Source of the DNA: Spirosoma taeanense
GTDB taxonomy: Bacteria > Bacteroidota > Bacteroidia > Cytophagales > Spirosomataceae
Length of the DNA: 64,000 bases
Reading direction: 5' to 3'
Assembly: GCF_013127955.1 (NCBI RefSeq)
Contig: NZ_CP053435.1
Location: 5,366,001 to 5,430,000, forward strand
Part shown: positions 27,752 to 36,306 of the stretch, in pieces
How positions within the stretch are numbered: the first letter of the stretch is position 1
Layout: every line of letters starts with the position of its first letter
Program-made: the position numbers and the translations under genes
The notes under the pieces: generated by a model
The model's input: the letters and a program-made list of their open reading frames with translations, nothing else
What the model was told of the DNA's origin: nothing
Databases searched by the model: none

Positions 27752-28819
27752 TTAGGCGACGCGTTCTAATTTGATAGGATACGTTTTTCGGGAATTCCAC
27801 TGGGCAACGTACACATTCTCGTCGGCATCGACCAGAACGTCGTGCGGATGCAGAAAAACCGAACTGCTGCGATCTTTACGTTGCTCCCCTAATTTACCGT
27901 CCTGGTAAACCGGCTCCGAACCGCCCGGCGTGGAAACTACCCGGTCGTTTTTGTCCAGAATTGTGATGTAGCCTGAATCCGGATACGAATCGGACGTACT
28001 GCGGAAAACAGCGCCGTAAAGATGATCGCCGTGAATCACCGGGCGACAGATGTATGACCCCGGTAGGGCAATAGTAGATAGATACTTACCATCCAGCGAG
28101 AACCGCTTGAGCGCGTTATGACGGCGGTCAGTCACCAGCAGGGTTGGGTTGGCCCGATTGCGCTGATCGACAACCACGCCATGGCAGCAGTCGAAGGTAT
28201 CGTTGGTATCGCCCTTTCCGCCCCAGTAGCGAATCAACCGGCCGGTTTTGTCGTACTGCATAACGTGATTTAACCCGTACCCATCGACTACATAGATGTC
28301 GCCATTGGCCGGGTTAATAGCCGTTTCTGTGGGTTTAAACTGCGTTGGGTACGCATACATCCCGGTTTCTTTCGGGTAGTCCAGCTTCATCAGCTCCCGG
28401 CCTTTCAGATCGGTTTTAATCACCTGATGCCGATCCGTATCCGCAATGAGCAGGTATTGGTCATTGCCTTCTCCACCCAGCGTCAGACCGTGGCCGCCGG
28501 GATAGTCATGTCCCCAGGTTTCCAGCAGCTTACCCGACTTGTCGTAGATCAGGACATTGTTTTTGGTTTCGTTGGTTAGCAGGATAATCCGGCCTTTGGC
28601 ATCCTGCACCATCTCATGACAGTCGTTGACGGGATTCCTGCCCGCATCCAGTACGCCCCAGCCCGGCACCACGCGGTACCGGAAATCATTATGACCGAGG
28701 TTAATCGTTTCGGTTAATGATCGGCCTGATTTTCGGGGAAGTAACGTTGGCGCAGGTACCCCGACGGCTACCGCCAGCGATGCCTGTTGCAGGAATGATC
28801 GACGCGAAAGTGATGCCAT
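27752..28819 (-). CDS. Tat-exported NHL-type six-bladed beta-propeller protein
   Basis: A 355-residue protein with a twin-arginine signal (MASLSRRSFLQQASLAVAVG), so it is probably folded in the cytoplasm before export. The body consists of NHL-like blades: KGRIILLTNETKNNVLIYDKSGKLLETWGH, GNDQYLLIADTDRHQVIKTDLKG, NGDIYVVDGYGLNHVMQYDKTG and so on. It resembles the lyase-like or peptidylglycine-amidating-type propellers found with planctomycete cytochrome genes. No catalytic residues can be assigned with confidence. It lies 44 nt upstream of the membrane cytochrome on the same strand, and the two are probably co-transcribed. A 77-nt gap separates it from fRMsr. Confidence 0.88.
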   Translation of the reverse strand: MASLSRRSFLQQASLAVAVGVPAPTLLPRKSGRSLTETINLGHNDFRYRVVPGWGVLDAGRNPVNDCHEMVQDAKGRIILLTNETKNNVLIYDKSGKLLETWGHDYPGGHGLTLGGEGNDQYLLIADTDRHQVIKTDLKGRELMKLDYPKETGMYAYPTQFKPTETAINPANGDIYVVDGYGLNHVMQYDKTGRLIRYWGGKGDTNDTFDCCHGVVVDQRNRANPTLLVTDRRHNALKRFSLDGKYLSTIALPGSYICRPVIHGDHLYGAVFRSTSDSYPDSGYITILDKNDRVVSTPGGSEPVYQDGKLGEQRKDRSSSVFLHPHDVLVDADENVYVAQWNSRKTYPIKLERVA

Positions 28820-28896
28820 GGCGTTCGTGCAGCGTTTACTCAGAAAAGAGAAGAATCCCTAAACTTTACTGCAACTGAAACATCAGCCGGAACAGC

Positions 28897-29379
28897 TTAT
28901 AGGTTGGTAATGATGGCGGCAATCCGTTCTAAACCCGCAGCGTCTGTTTCGCTGAAATCATTCAGCTGATCACTGTCTACGTCAAGAACCATCGTAACCT
29001 TTCCGGCCTGGTCGAACACCGGCACGACAACCTCCGACCGGGAAGCTGAACTACAGGCGATATGCCCCGGGAACTGCTCTACGTCGGGTACCAGAATAGT
29101 CTCCCGGCGCGTATAGGCGGCTCCGCATACACCCTTGTCAAAGCCAATGCGCGTACAGGCAATGGGCCCCTGAAATGGCCCTAGTACGAGCTGGTTGTCT
29201 TTTTTCAGATAAAAACCGACCCAGAAAAATCCGAAAGCTTCCTTCAGAGCGGCTGCAATATTAGCCAGGTTGGCGACCAGGTCCGGTTCGCCTTCGACCA
29301 GAGCCGCAATTTGTGGAATCAGACTTTCGTAAACCGTCCGGCGATCGGTGGCTTGGGGTATGATGAGTGTTTCAGCCAT
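28897..29379 (-). CDS. free methionine-(R)-sulfoxide reductase, GAF domain
   Basis: A 160-residue GAF-domain protein of the fRMsr family (YebR/MsrC type). It reduces free methionine-R-sulfoxide with thioredoxin. The substrate pocket sequence FFWVGFYLKKDNQLVLGPFQG is followed by the family cysteines in CTRIGFDKGVCGAAY and HIACSSASRSEVVVPVF. All three Cys positions expected of active fRMsr are present. The ATG is one base after the stop codon of mreD, so the gene is translated from the same message as the rod-shape genes. The functional link with cell shape is unclear; it may simply ride on a constitutive operon. Confidence 0.9.
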   Translation of the reverse strand: MAETLIIPQATDRRTVYESLIPQIAALVEGEPDLVANLANIAAALKEAFGFFWVGFYLKKDNQLVLGPFQGPIACTRIGFDKGVCGAAYTRRETILVPDVEQFPGHIACSSASRSEVVVPVFDQAGKVTMVLDVDSDQLNDFSETDAAGLERIAAIITNL

Positions 29380-29380
29380 A

Positions 29381-29887
29381 TTAGTTTCTTGTAAAAAATT
29401 GAATCAGCACGATGCTTACGGTCGTAAACAGCGTACTGGCGCCAACCCGGATCAGGGTTGGAATCAGCAGCGACAGGCTGCTGGCTTCAATGAAAAACAG
29501 GGCCGTATGGTGAATGAGGGCCAGCACGAACACATACCGAAAAAAAGCGCCGGCGCCCAGTTCCTGCAACGAAAACTCGATTCGGGATTCCAGGCCCGGC
29601 ACGTCGATCTGGGCACCAACCACCATTGGGCGGCAGTAGGCCATCAACACTGTTGCAGCAGCGTGCATGCCCAGGGTATTGTAAAACGTATCCACGATAA
29701 TGCCCGTTGCAAATCCAATCACCAGCAGCCAGGTGCGGCTGATTTCGTTCGGCAGGAGTAGAATGCAGGCGATGTAGACAAAGCAGAACGCATAATCAAA
29801 CAGAACCAGATTCCGCACCAGCATAATTTGCAGCACCAGGTACAGCACAAACAAAAATGCAGTAGACAGAATTTCGCGGAGGGTCAT
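29381..29887 (-). CDS. mreD: rod shape-determining protein MreD
   Basis: A 168-residue protein with about five membrane helices, the usual length for MreD. It lies directly downstream of mreC, and this order plus topology is the main evidence, because MreD sequences vary. It is a membrane partner of MreC in the elongasome that guides lateral wall synthesis. In most Bacteroidota the next genes are mrdA (PBP2) and rodA; here fRMsr follows after one base and neither is in the window. A 53-nt gap separates it from mreC. Confidence 0.85.
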   Translation of the reverse strand: MTLREILSTAFLFVLYLVLQIMLVRNLVLFDYAFCFVYIACILLLPNEISRTWLLVIGFATGIIVDTFYNTLGMHAAATVLMAYCRPMVVGAQIDVPGLESRIEFSLQELGAGAFFRYVFVLALIHHTALFFIEASSLSLLIPTLIRVGASTLFTTVSIVLIQFFTRN

Positions 29888-29940
29888 TTGCTTGTAGTAC
29901 GTGATGAAGAAAAGCGCCCAGCGTAACCGGGCGATGATGC

Positions 29941-30777
29941 TTATTTTTCGGTTTCGATTTGATTTTCCAGTTGTTCCTGCTCGGTCTGCAAACGATTTTC
30001 GACCACATACACGAATGCTAAGCTGCTGAAGTTCGTAGCCAGATCAAGCGTGATGTCGTGAAAGACCCGGTTAGGCTGAACACCAACGGTTCGGACGCGC
30101 CCAACCAGAATGCCGGGCGGAAACGTTGAGTTACGCTCCGAAGTCACCACCGAATCGCCTTTGGCCACTGGCTTCGTGAGCGAAATGTCATTCAGTTTAA
30201 TCAAGTGCGGATCTACGCCATCCCAGCGGGCAGTTCCAATTTCTTCGGCCTTGGTCAGCGCCGAGGACACCAGAAAACTGGAATGAAGAATGGACGTAAC
30301 GACCGAAAAATGACGATTACACGACTTTACCCGACCCACGACACCCGTTGGTGAGATAACGCCCATGCCCGGCCGGATGCCGTCGTCCGTGCCTTTGTCA
30401 ATGGTAATGTAGTTATTGGCAAACTGCGTAGTGTTGTTTACCACTTTGGCCACCGTAAACTTAAACCGGCTGGCAAAGGCCGAGTCGGCTGCATATTCGG
30501 CCGGGGCCGCGGGTTTGCTTTGTAGCAGCTGGGTTAATTGTGCATTCAGCCGCTCATTCTCCATCGCCAGGTCGGCGTTGACCTGCCGAAGCCGGGCAAA
30601 TTCATTGACCGCGTTCGACCACGCCAATACCTGTGCCGCGTACCGGTTTGAGGTATTGAAATAGGTCGCGCCCCAGTAGTTGTTGGTGTTGATGATGAAG
30701 TAAAAGCTGAGTACCTCCAGCAACACAAACAAAATGAAGTTACGGCTTCGGATAAAAAAGTCAACTAACTCACCCAT
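29941..30777 (-). CDS. mreC: rod shape-determining protein MreC
   Basis: A 278-residue MreC. There is a short cytoplasmic start (MGELVDFFIRSRN), one membrane helix (FILFVLLEVLSFYFIINT) and a coiled-coil stretch (about 60-95). The conserved periplasmic beta-domain contains YITIDKGTDDGIRPGMGVISPTGVVGRV and later RNSTFPPGILVGRV. It organises wall-synthesis enzymes along the cell and binds PBP2. The frame could start 12 codons earlier, but MGELVDFFIRSRN matches the usual MreC N-terminus, so I use the ATG at 30775-30777. The C-terminus ends in an acidic/glutamine-rich tail. Confidence 0.93.
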   Translation of the reverse strand: MGELVDFFIRSRNFILFVLLEVLSFYFIINTNNYWGATYFNTSNRYAAQVLAWSNAVNEFARLRQVNADLAMENERLNAQLTQLLQSKPAAPAEYAADSAFASRFKFTVAKVVNNTTQFANNYITIDKGTDDGIRPGMGVISPTGVVGRVKSCNRHFSVVTSILHSSFLVSSALTKAEEIGTARWDGVDPHLIKLNDISLTKPVAKGDSVVTSERNSTFPPGILVGRVRTVGVQPNRVFHDITLDLATNFSSLAFVYVVENRLQTEQEQLENQIETEK

Positions 30778-30881
30778 GGAGTAAAACAGAGCACGGACTG
30801 GCAATCGGTACATCCGGTGCCATCAGGCCTAATACCCTTTGACTACCTAATGCGCCGAACACCAGTCCGTGCTGCAATTTC

Positions 30882-31907
30882 TTAACTAATCAATACCGAG
30901 CGGTACATATCCAGATTCTTGATCACCTCACCGGTGCCTTTCACAACGGCTTTGAGCGGATCATCAGCTACGTGAATCGGCAGTTTGGTTTTGGCAGCCA
31001 AGCGCTTGTCGAGACCGTGCAGCAACGCTCCACCACCCGTCAGGTGAATACCATTTGTGTAAATATCGGCCGACAGCTCCGGGGGCGAAATTTCGAGGGC
31101 CTTCATGGTGGCTTCCTCGATCTTCGAAATCGACTTATCCAGCGCGTAGGCAATTTCGCTGTACGTCACTTTGATTTCTTTCGGAATACCCGTCATCAGG
31201 TCACGGCCGCGGATTTCGTAATCCGACGGTGGATTGTCGAGTTCGGGCAGCGCCGAGCCGACTTCCATCTTGATCTGTTCAGCCGAGCGTTCGCCAATGA
31301 GCAGGTTGTGCTCCCGACGCATATAATCGACAATATCGCGAGTGAAGACATCCCCGGCAATACGAATCGACTGTTCGCAGACAATACCTGACAGGGCGAT
31401 AACAGCAATTTCGGTCGTTCCACCGCCGATATCAACGATCATCGTGCCGTTCGGCTGCGTAATGTCTATACCAATACCGATGGCCGCAGCAATCGGCTCG
31501 TGAACCATGTATACTTCTTTGGCTCCGGCATGTTCAGCAGAGTCCTTAACGGCCCGCTTTTCTACCTCAGTAATTCCAGAAGGGATACAAATGACCATCC
31601 GGTGCGAAGGCGAAAACAACTTGCTCCCGGTGTCAATCATTTTAATCATGCCCCGAATCATCAGTTCGGCAGCCGTAAAGTCAGCAATTACGCCGTCTTT
31701 CAACGGGCGAATCGTCTTAATATTTTCATTGGTCTTTTCATGCATCTGCATGGCCTTATGGCCAATAGCCAGCACCTTGCCGCTGGCTTTGTCCATTGCA
31801 ATAATCGAAGGCTCATCCACCACAATCCGATCCTTGTGAATAATCAAGGTATTCGCCGTGCCCAGGTCAATCGCAATGTCGCTGGTTAAAAAATTGAAAA
31901 GTCCCAT
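30882..31907 (-). CDS. mreB: rod shape-determining protein MreB, actin-like
   Basis: A 341-residue bacterial actin. It forms membrane-associated filaments that direct lateral peptidoglycan synthesis. The N-terminal MGLFNFLTSDIAIDLGTANTLI is the phosphate-1 motif with the membrane-contact helix, and IVDIGGGTTEIAVIAL is phosphate-2. The adenosine motif is GIHLTGGGALLHGLDKRLA. It heads the operon mreB-mreC-mreD-fRMsr, with a well-formed promoter at 31935-31964. The length is the family norm. A palindrome resembling the ilvD/leuA operator occurs inside the gene but is a coding coincidence. Confidence 0.97.
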   Translation of the reverse strand: MGLFNFLTSDIAIDLGTANTLIIHKDRIVVDEPSIIAMDKASGKVLAIGHKAMQMHEKTNENIKTIRPLKDGVIADFTAAELMIRGMIKMIDTGSKLFSPSHRMVICIPSGITEVEKRAVKDSAEHAGAKEVYMVHEPIAAAIGIGIDITQPNGTMIVDIGGGTTEIAVIALSGIVCEQSIRIAGDVFTRDIVDYMRREHNLLIGERSAEQIKMEVGSALPELDNPPSDYEIRGRDLMTGIPKEIKVTYSEIAYALDKSISKIEEATMKALEISPPELSADIYTNGIHLTGGGALLHGLDKRLAAKTKLPIHVADDPLKAVVKGTGEVIKNLDMYRSVLIS

Positions 31908-31934
31908 TTCAGGTTAGCGCCGAACGCCGAATTA

Positions 31935-31964
31935 CAAATATAGTTTTCTTGAAAGGTCTGCAAA
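31935..31964 (-). promoter_or_regulatory. mreB promoter, Bacteroidota type
   Basis: On the minus strand TTTG (31961-31964) and TATATTTG (31935-31942) are separated by 18 nt. Both match the Bacteroidota -33 and -7 elements. The ATG of mreB is 27 nt downstream. The gap shared with the GH3 gene (31908-32142) holds nothing else that I can see except the GH3 -7 element. Confidence 0.6.
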
Positions 31965-32127
31965 AATATAGATTATTCAAGACAAACCACGCCACCTTAG
32001 CGAATACCGTAGTGTATTTTTAAGATGACTATCAAGGGGATGTAAAAAGAGCAACGCTAAATGACCGGCTTTCGGTATGGCGATTGTCCATCCTTTATCG
32101 TTCAGTATTCATCACGTAAATTAACCG

Positions 32128-32135
32128 TACCTTTG
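32128..32135 (+). promoter_or_regulatory. Bacteroidota -7 element (TACCTTTG) for the GH3 gene
   Basis: TACCTTTG is an exact TAnnTTTG match, 7 nt before the GH3 ATG at 32143. Transcription would start at or beside the start codon, giving a near-leaderless message. A clear -33 element is not visible. Confidence 0.45.
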
Positions 32136-32142
32136 CAGCGTT

Positions 32143-33642
32143 ATGGGAATTCGTTCGGTATTAAGTAAACCTTTGGCCAAGTGGGTCGTAGAGCGGCAGC
32201 GGGAATGGATGTTCCGTCCCGCCGAAACGCAGCAGCGCTGGTTTAAGCGTCTGGTGGACGGTGGGCGCGATACCGTCTTCGGACGAGACCATCATCTGGC
32301 CGACGTACACACGGTCGAAGAATTTCGGCAGGCCGTTCCGGTCCGCGATTATGAAGACCTGAAACCGTATATCGAGCGAATCCTGGCTGGTGACTCAGAC
32401 GTGCTCTGGAAGGGCAAACCTCTGTATTTCGCTAAAACGTCGGGTACCACCTCCGGTACCAAGTATATCCCGATCACGCGGGATTCCATCCCGAATCATA
32501 TCGACTCGGCCCGCGACGCTCTGCTGAATTACATCAACGAAACCGGCAACAGCGCCTTTCTGGATAAGAAGCTGATCTTTCTGTCGGGTAGTCCCGAACT
32601 TGACAAGAAAGCGGGAATTAACGTTGGACGGTTGTCCGGCATCGCCAATCACCATGTTCCGGCCTACCTGCGCACGAATCAATTACCCAGCTACGAAACC
32701 AACATTATTGAAGACTGGGAAACCAAGCTGGAGCGCATTATCGACGAGACGATCAACCAGCCGATGTCCTTGATTTCGGGGATTCCACCTTGGGTGCAGA
32801 TGTATTTCGACCGGATTCAGGAGCGAACCGGCAAGCTCATTAAAGACGTGTTCCCAGACTTCTCAGTATTTGTGTACGGGGGCGTAAATTTCGACCCTTA
32901 TCGTGCCAAACTTTATGAGAGCATCGGTAAGCGGGTAGACTCGATTGAAACGTATCCCGCTTCGGAAGGCTTCATCGCTTTTCAGGATACACAGACCGAA
33001 GAAGGATTATTGATGCTGCTCGATAGCGGCATTTTCTTCGAATTCATTGCTGCTGAAGACTATTTTACGGAAAACCCGCGCCGACTGACCATCGATGAGG
33101 TCGAATTGAATAAGAACTACGCCGTTATCATCAACAACAACGCTGGACTGTGGGGCTACTCTATCGGTGACACGGTCAAGTTCGTATCGCGGGACCCCTA
33201 TCGGCTGCTCGTTACGGGCCGGATCAAACATTTTATCTCGGCCTTCGGCGAACACGTGATCGGCGAAGAGGTCGAGCGGGCGTTGCAATACGCTATGCAG
33301 CGGCATCCTGAAACAGAAGTTGTTGAATTTACAGTCGCGCCGATGGTTAGCCCCGGCGAGGGATTGCCTTATCATGAATGGCTGGTCGAGTTTTCAACCC
33401 CACCCAACGACTTGGCAGCTTTTGCCCGGGACGTAGACAACCGACTGACCGAACTAAACGTATATTACGACGACCTTATAACCGGAGCCATTTTGCAGCC
33501 GCTGAAACTAACGACGCTGCCGCGCGGAGCCTTTCAGCGATATATGAAAAGTCAGGGCAAGCTGGGTGGGCAGAACAAAGTTCCCCGGCTGGCTAACGAC
33601 CGGAAAATTGCAGAGGGCCTGCTGGCCACTTCATTAGTGTAG
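32143..33642 (+). CDS. GH3-family acyl-amido synthetase-like protein
   Basis: A 499-residue protein of the GH3 family, adenylating enzymes that in plants conjugate amino acids to auxin or jasmonate. The AMP-binding motif AKTSGTTSGTKYIPITRDSIP lies near residues 103-123; YPASEGFIAFQ and LLVTGRIKHFISAFGEHV are the other conserved blocks. In bacteria the substrate is unknown and no plant hormone link should be assumed. The ATG follows a -7 element by 7 nt. The stop codon is one base before the dxr ATG, so the two are translated from one message, an arrangement that hints at a role near isoprenoid metabolism but does not prove one. Confidence 0.88.
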   Translation: MGIRSVLSKPLAKWVVERQREWMFRPAETQQRWFKRLVDGGRDTVFGRDHHLADVHTVEEFRQAVPVRDYEDLKPYIERILAGDSDVLWKGKPLYFAKTSGTTSGTKYIPITRDSIPNHIDSARDALLNYINETGNSAFLDKKLIFLSGSPELDKKAGINVGRLSGIANHHVPAYLRTNQLPSYETNIIEDWETKLERIIDETINQPMSLISGIPPWVQMYFDRIQERTGKLIKDVFPDFSVFVYGGVNFDPYRAKLYESIGKRVDSIETYPASEGFIAFQDTQTEEGLLMLLDSGIFFEFIAAEDYFTENPRRLTIDEVELNKNYAVIINNNAGLWGYSIGDTVKFVSRDPYRLLVTGRIKHFISAFGEHVIGEEVERALQYAMQRHPETEVVEFTVAPMVSPGEGLPYHEWLVEFSTPPNDLAAFARDVDNRLTELNVYYDDLITGAILQPLKLTTLPRGAFQRYMKSQGKLGGQNKVPRLANDRKIAEGLLATSLV

Positions 33643-33643
33643 C

Positions 33644-34810
33644 ATGAATCAAAAACGCCATATCGCCATCCTCGGCTCGACCGGCTCTATTGGAACGCAG
33701 GCCGTGGAGGTGATTAAAGCCCACCCCGATCAATTTCAGGTTGAGGTGCTGACGACGAATACCAATGCCGAACTGTTGATCCAGCAGGCCGTCGAGCTAA
33801 AACCGAATGTCGTTGTTATCTGTAACGAAGACCGTTACGATCAGGTCTTTTCGGCGCTCGACCCGCTGGGTATTAAGGTCTATGCCGGAGCAAAAGCCAT
33901 TGCTTCGGTCGTGCAGATGGATACCATCGACATTGTGCTGACGGCAATGGTTGGTTACGCGGGTCTGCTGCCCACCATCAAGGCCATCGAAGCGGGGAAG
34001 GCTATTGCGCTGGCGAACAAAGAAACTCTGGTGGTAGCTGGCGAGCTTATCACCCAACTGGCGGCTCAGAAAGGCGTTAACATCTACCCGGTCGATTCAG
34101 AGCATTCGGCTATCTTCCAGTGCCTGGTTGGTGAGTTTCATAATCCGATAGAGAAAATCATCCTGACGGCATCCGGTGGGCCGTTTCGAGGTAAATCCCC
34201 GGATTTTCTGGCAACGGTTACGAAGGCGCAGGCGCTTAAGCATCCCAACTGGACGATGGGCGCCAAGATTACCATCGACTCAGCCACGCTCATGAACAAA
34301 GGGCTGGAGGTCATCGAAGCCAAATGGCTGTTCGGCCTTCGCCCGGATCAGATTGACGTAATCGTGCACCCGCAGAGTATTATTCACTCGCTGGTGCAGT
34401 TTGAAGACGGCAGCCTGAAAGCACAGATGGGCCTCCCCGATATGCGCCTGCCGATTCAGTTCGCCCTGGGGTACCCCGACCGGCTGAAGTCCGACTTCCC
34501 ACGCTTTAATTTCCTGGATTATCCATCGCTGACGTTCGAGCAGCCGGACGTAAAGACCTTTCGGAATCTACAGTTAGCCTTCAATGCGCTCGACCGGGCC
34601 GGTAATGCCCCCTGCATCATCAATGCGGCCAACGAAGTAGCGGTCGAAGCCTTCCTGCACGATCAGATTGGCTTTATGGAAATCTCCGACGTAATTGAGT
34701 CCTGCCTGGCCAGTGCGACATTCGTCGAACATCCAGCCTACGACGATTACGTCAGGACGGATGATGAAACCCGAAGGTTAGCCACAGAACGAATTAAAAC
34801 GCTGGTTTAA
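33644..34810 (+). CDS. dxr: 1-deoxy-D-xylulose 5-phosphate reductoisomerase
   Basis: A 388-residue Dxr (IspC), the NADPH-dependent second step of the MEP isoprenoid pathway, which makes 2-C-methyl-D-erythritol 4-phosphate. The Rossmann start is AILGSTGSIGTQAVEVI. Other conserved blocks are ANKETLVVAGE and the metal and substrate motifs YPVDSEHSAIFQCL, LTASGGPF and MNKGLEVIEA. It lies one base after GH3 and before a small membrane ORF and rseP. The dxr-rseP neighbourhood is widespread in bacteria, which supports both calls. Confidence 0.97.
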   Translation: MNQKRHIAILGSTGSIGTQAVEVIKAHPDQFQVEVLTTNTNAELLIQQAVELKPNVVVICNEDRYDQVFSALDPLGIKVYAGAKAIASVVQMDTIDIVLTAMVGYAGLLPTIKAIEAGKAIALANKETLVVAGELITQLAAQKGVNIYPVDSEHSAIFQCLVGEFHNPIEKIILTASGGPFRGKSPDFLATVTKAQALKHPNWTMGAKITIDSATLMNKGLEVIEAKWLFGLRPDQIDVIVHPQSIIHSLVQFEDGSLKAQMGLPDMRLPIQFALGYPDRLKSDFPRFNFLDYPSLTFEQPDVKTFRNLQLAFNALDRAGNAPCIINAANEVAVEAFLHDQIGFMEISDVIESCLASATFVEHPAYDDYVRTDDETRRLATERIKTLV

Positions 34811-34852
34811 GTGTTTATATAATAAGCATCCCGCTTAACGTTTTTCACTCAC

Positions 34853-34933
34853 ATGAGTTACTGGATCTGGTTTATTATCGGCCTTGGACTTGGCCTTCTC
34901 ATATGGCGGGCGTTCAAACGTCGGTCCCAGTAA
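34853..34933 (+). CDS. 26-residue single-pass membrane microprotein (candidate)
   Basis: ATG at 34853 opens a 27-codon frame. The product begins MSYWIWFIIGLGLGLLIWRA and continues with a basic tail (FKRRSQ). That is one hydrophobic helix rich in Gly/Leu/Trp followed by positive charges, the layout of a small inner-membrane protein with an inside C-terminus. It sits in the 176-nt gap between dxr and rseP on the same strand, 42 nt after dxr. No strong ribosome site is visible, but these are weak in Bacteroidota anyway. The hydrophobic, basic-tailed composition supports coding; conservation would decide. Confidence 0.5.
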   Translation: MSYWIWFIIGLGLGLLIWRAFKRRSQ

Positions 34934-34986
34934 TACCTAAAGCTATTAGTGAATTTTAAACTCCCTCTTACCTCAGTTCTGACTAC

Positions 34987-36303
34987 ATGGAAATTTTAGT
35001 GATGGCTGGCCAGCTCATTCTGGGCCTGTCTATTTTAGTTGGGTTGCACGAATTAGGGCACCTTCTGGCCGCTAAAGCCTTTGGCATGCGGGTTGAGCAG
35101 TACTTTATTGGCTTCCCACCCAAAATCTGGAGTATTAAGCGGGGCGAAACCGAATACGGTGTGGGTGCCATTCCGCTCGGTGGTTTCGTTAAAATATCCG
35201 GGATGATCGACGAATCGCTCGATACGAAACACACCCAGACCGAACCGCTGCCTTATGAATTCCGGGCAAAACCCGCCTGGCAGCGGCTCATCGTCATGCT
35301 CGGGGGTATTATTGTCAACGTAATCGTTGGCATCCTGATTTTTGTGGTGCTGACGTATAAGAACGGAAACACCTATCTGGCCGCCAAAGACGCTAAATAT
35401 GGTATTGTTGCCTATGATCTGGCCCAAAGCATCGGCCTGCGAACAGGTGACAAAATTGTTAAAGTAAACGGTAAACAAATCACCGATTTTAGCGAAATTA
35501 AGAGTTCCGACGTGTTTCTGGGCGACAATAGCTCCTACACCGTTGAGCGCAATGGTCAACTCATTGATATTGATATCCCGAACAACTTCGTCGATAAACT
35601 GGCCGACAAGAAGAGCGCCGGTCAGTTCATTGAACCGATTGAGCCGTTCAAGGTAAAAGAACTGGCCCCGGGTCAGCCCGCCGAGAAAGCAGGCATGAAA
35701 CCGGGCGACGTGATTACGAGCGTCAACGGTAAACCGATTCAGTTTTATCACGAGTACGTGGAGCTGGTGAAGCCGCTTAAAAACAAGCCACTTACGCTCG
35801 GTATAAACCGGAACGGACAGCCACTAACTCTTCAGCTCAAAACGACCGAAGATGGAACGACTGGCTTTTATCCAGAGTTTCTGCTGCCATTAACCCGGCA
35901 AGAGTATACCTTCGGGGAGGCTCTGGCAGTCGGTACAAAAAAAGCCTTCCAGGTCGTTTTCGATAATATTAAAGGGTTCGGCAAGATCTTTCGGGGTGAA
36001 GTGTCGGCGTCCAAAGCTCTGAGTGGCCCAATCGGTATCGCCCAAAATCTGTTTGGCGGCATCTGGGTATGGGACCGTTTCTGGACCGTAACGGGCTTAC
36101 TCTCGATGGCGCTGGCATTCATGAACGCCTTACCAATTCCCGCTCTCGACGGTGGTCACGCCACGATTCTCGGATACGAAATTATCTCGGGTCGTAAGCC
36201 GTCCGACCGGTTTCTGGAAGCCGCCCAGCGCGTCGGTATGGTTATCCTGCTTGGGTTGATGGCTTTTGCTATTTTCAACGACGTACTAAAAGCCGTTTTT
36301 TAA
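34987..36303 (+). CDS. rseP: site-2 membrane protease RseP
   Basis: A 438-residue zinc intramembrane protease. The first membrane helix carries the HELGH zinc motif (residues 22-26). Two PDZ-like regions follow, roughly 120-200 and 215-300 (KELAPGQPAEKAGMKPGDVITSVNGKP). The C-terminal helices include MNALPIPALDGGH, where the conserved Asp is the third zinc ligand. It cuts anti-sigma factors and leftover signal peptides within the inner membrane. The gene follows dxr and the small membrane ORF and is 3 nt before the DUF6702 gene. Confidence 0.96.
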   Translation: MEILVMAGQLILGLSILVGLHELGHLLAAKAFGMRVEQYFIGFPPKIWSIKRGETEYGVGAIPLGGFVKISGMIDESLDTKHTQTEPLPYEFRAKPAWQRLIVMLGGIIVNVIVGILIFVVLTYKNGNTYLAAKDAKYGIVAYDLAQSIGLRTGDKIVKVNGKQITDFSEIKSSDVFLGDNSSYTVERNGQLIDIDIPNNFVDKLADKKSAGQFIEPIEPFKVKELAPGQPAEKAGMKPGDVITSVNGKPIQFYHEYVELVKPLKNKPLTLGINRNGQPLTLQLKTTEDGTTGFYPEFLLPLTRQEYTFGEALAVGTKKAFQVVFDNIKGFGKIFRGEVSASKALSGPIGIAQNLFGGIWVWDRFWTVTGLLSMALAFMNALPIPALDGGHATILGYEIISGRKPSDRFLEAAQRVGMVILLGLMAFAIFNDVLKAVF

Positions 36304-36306
36304 GTC

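Noticed and set aside
31085..31095. GCGAAATTTCG palindrome in mreB
   Set aside because: It lies in the middle of a conserved coding sequence, far from any start, so it is taken as chance rather than a third operator.
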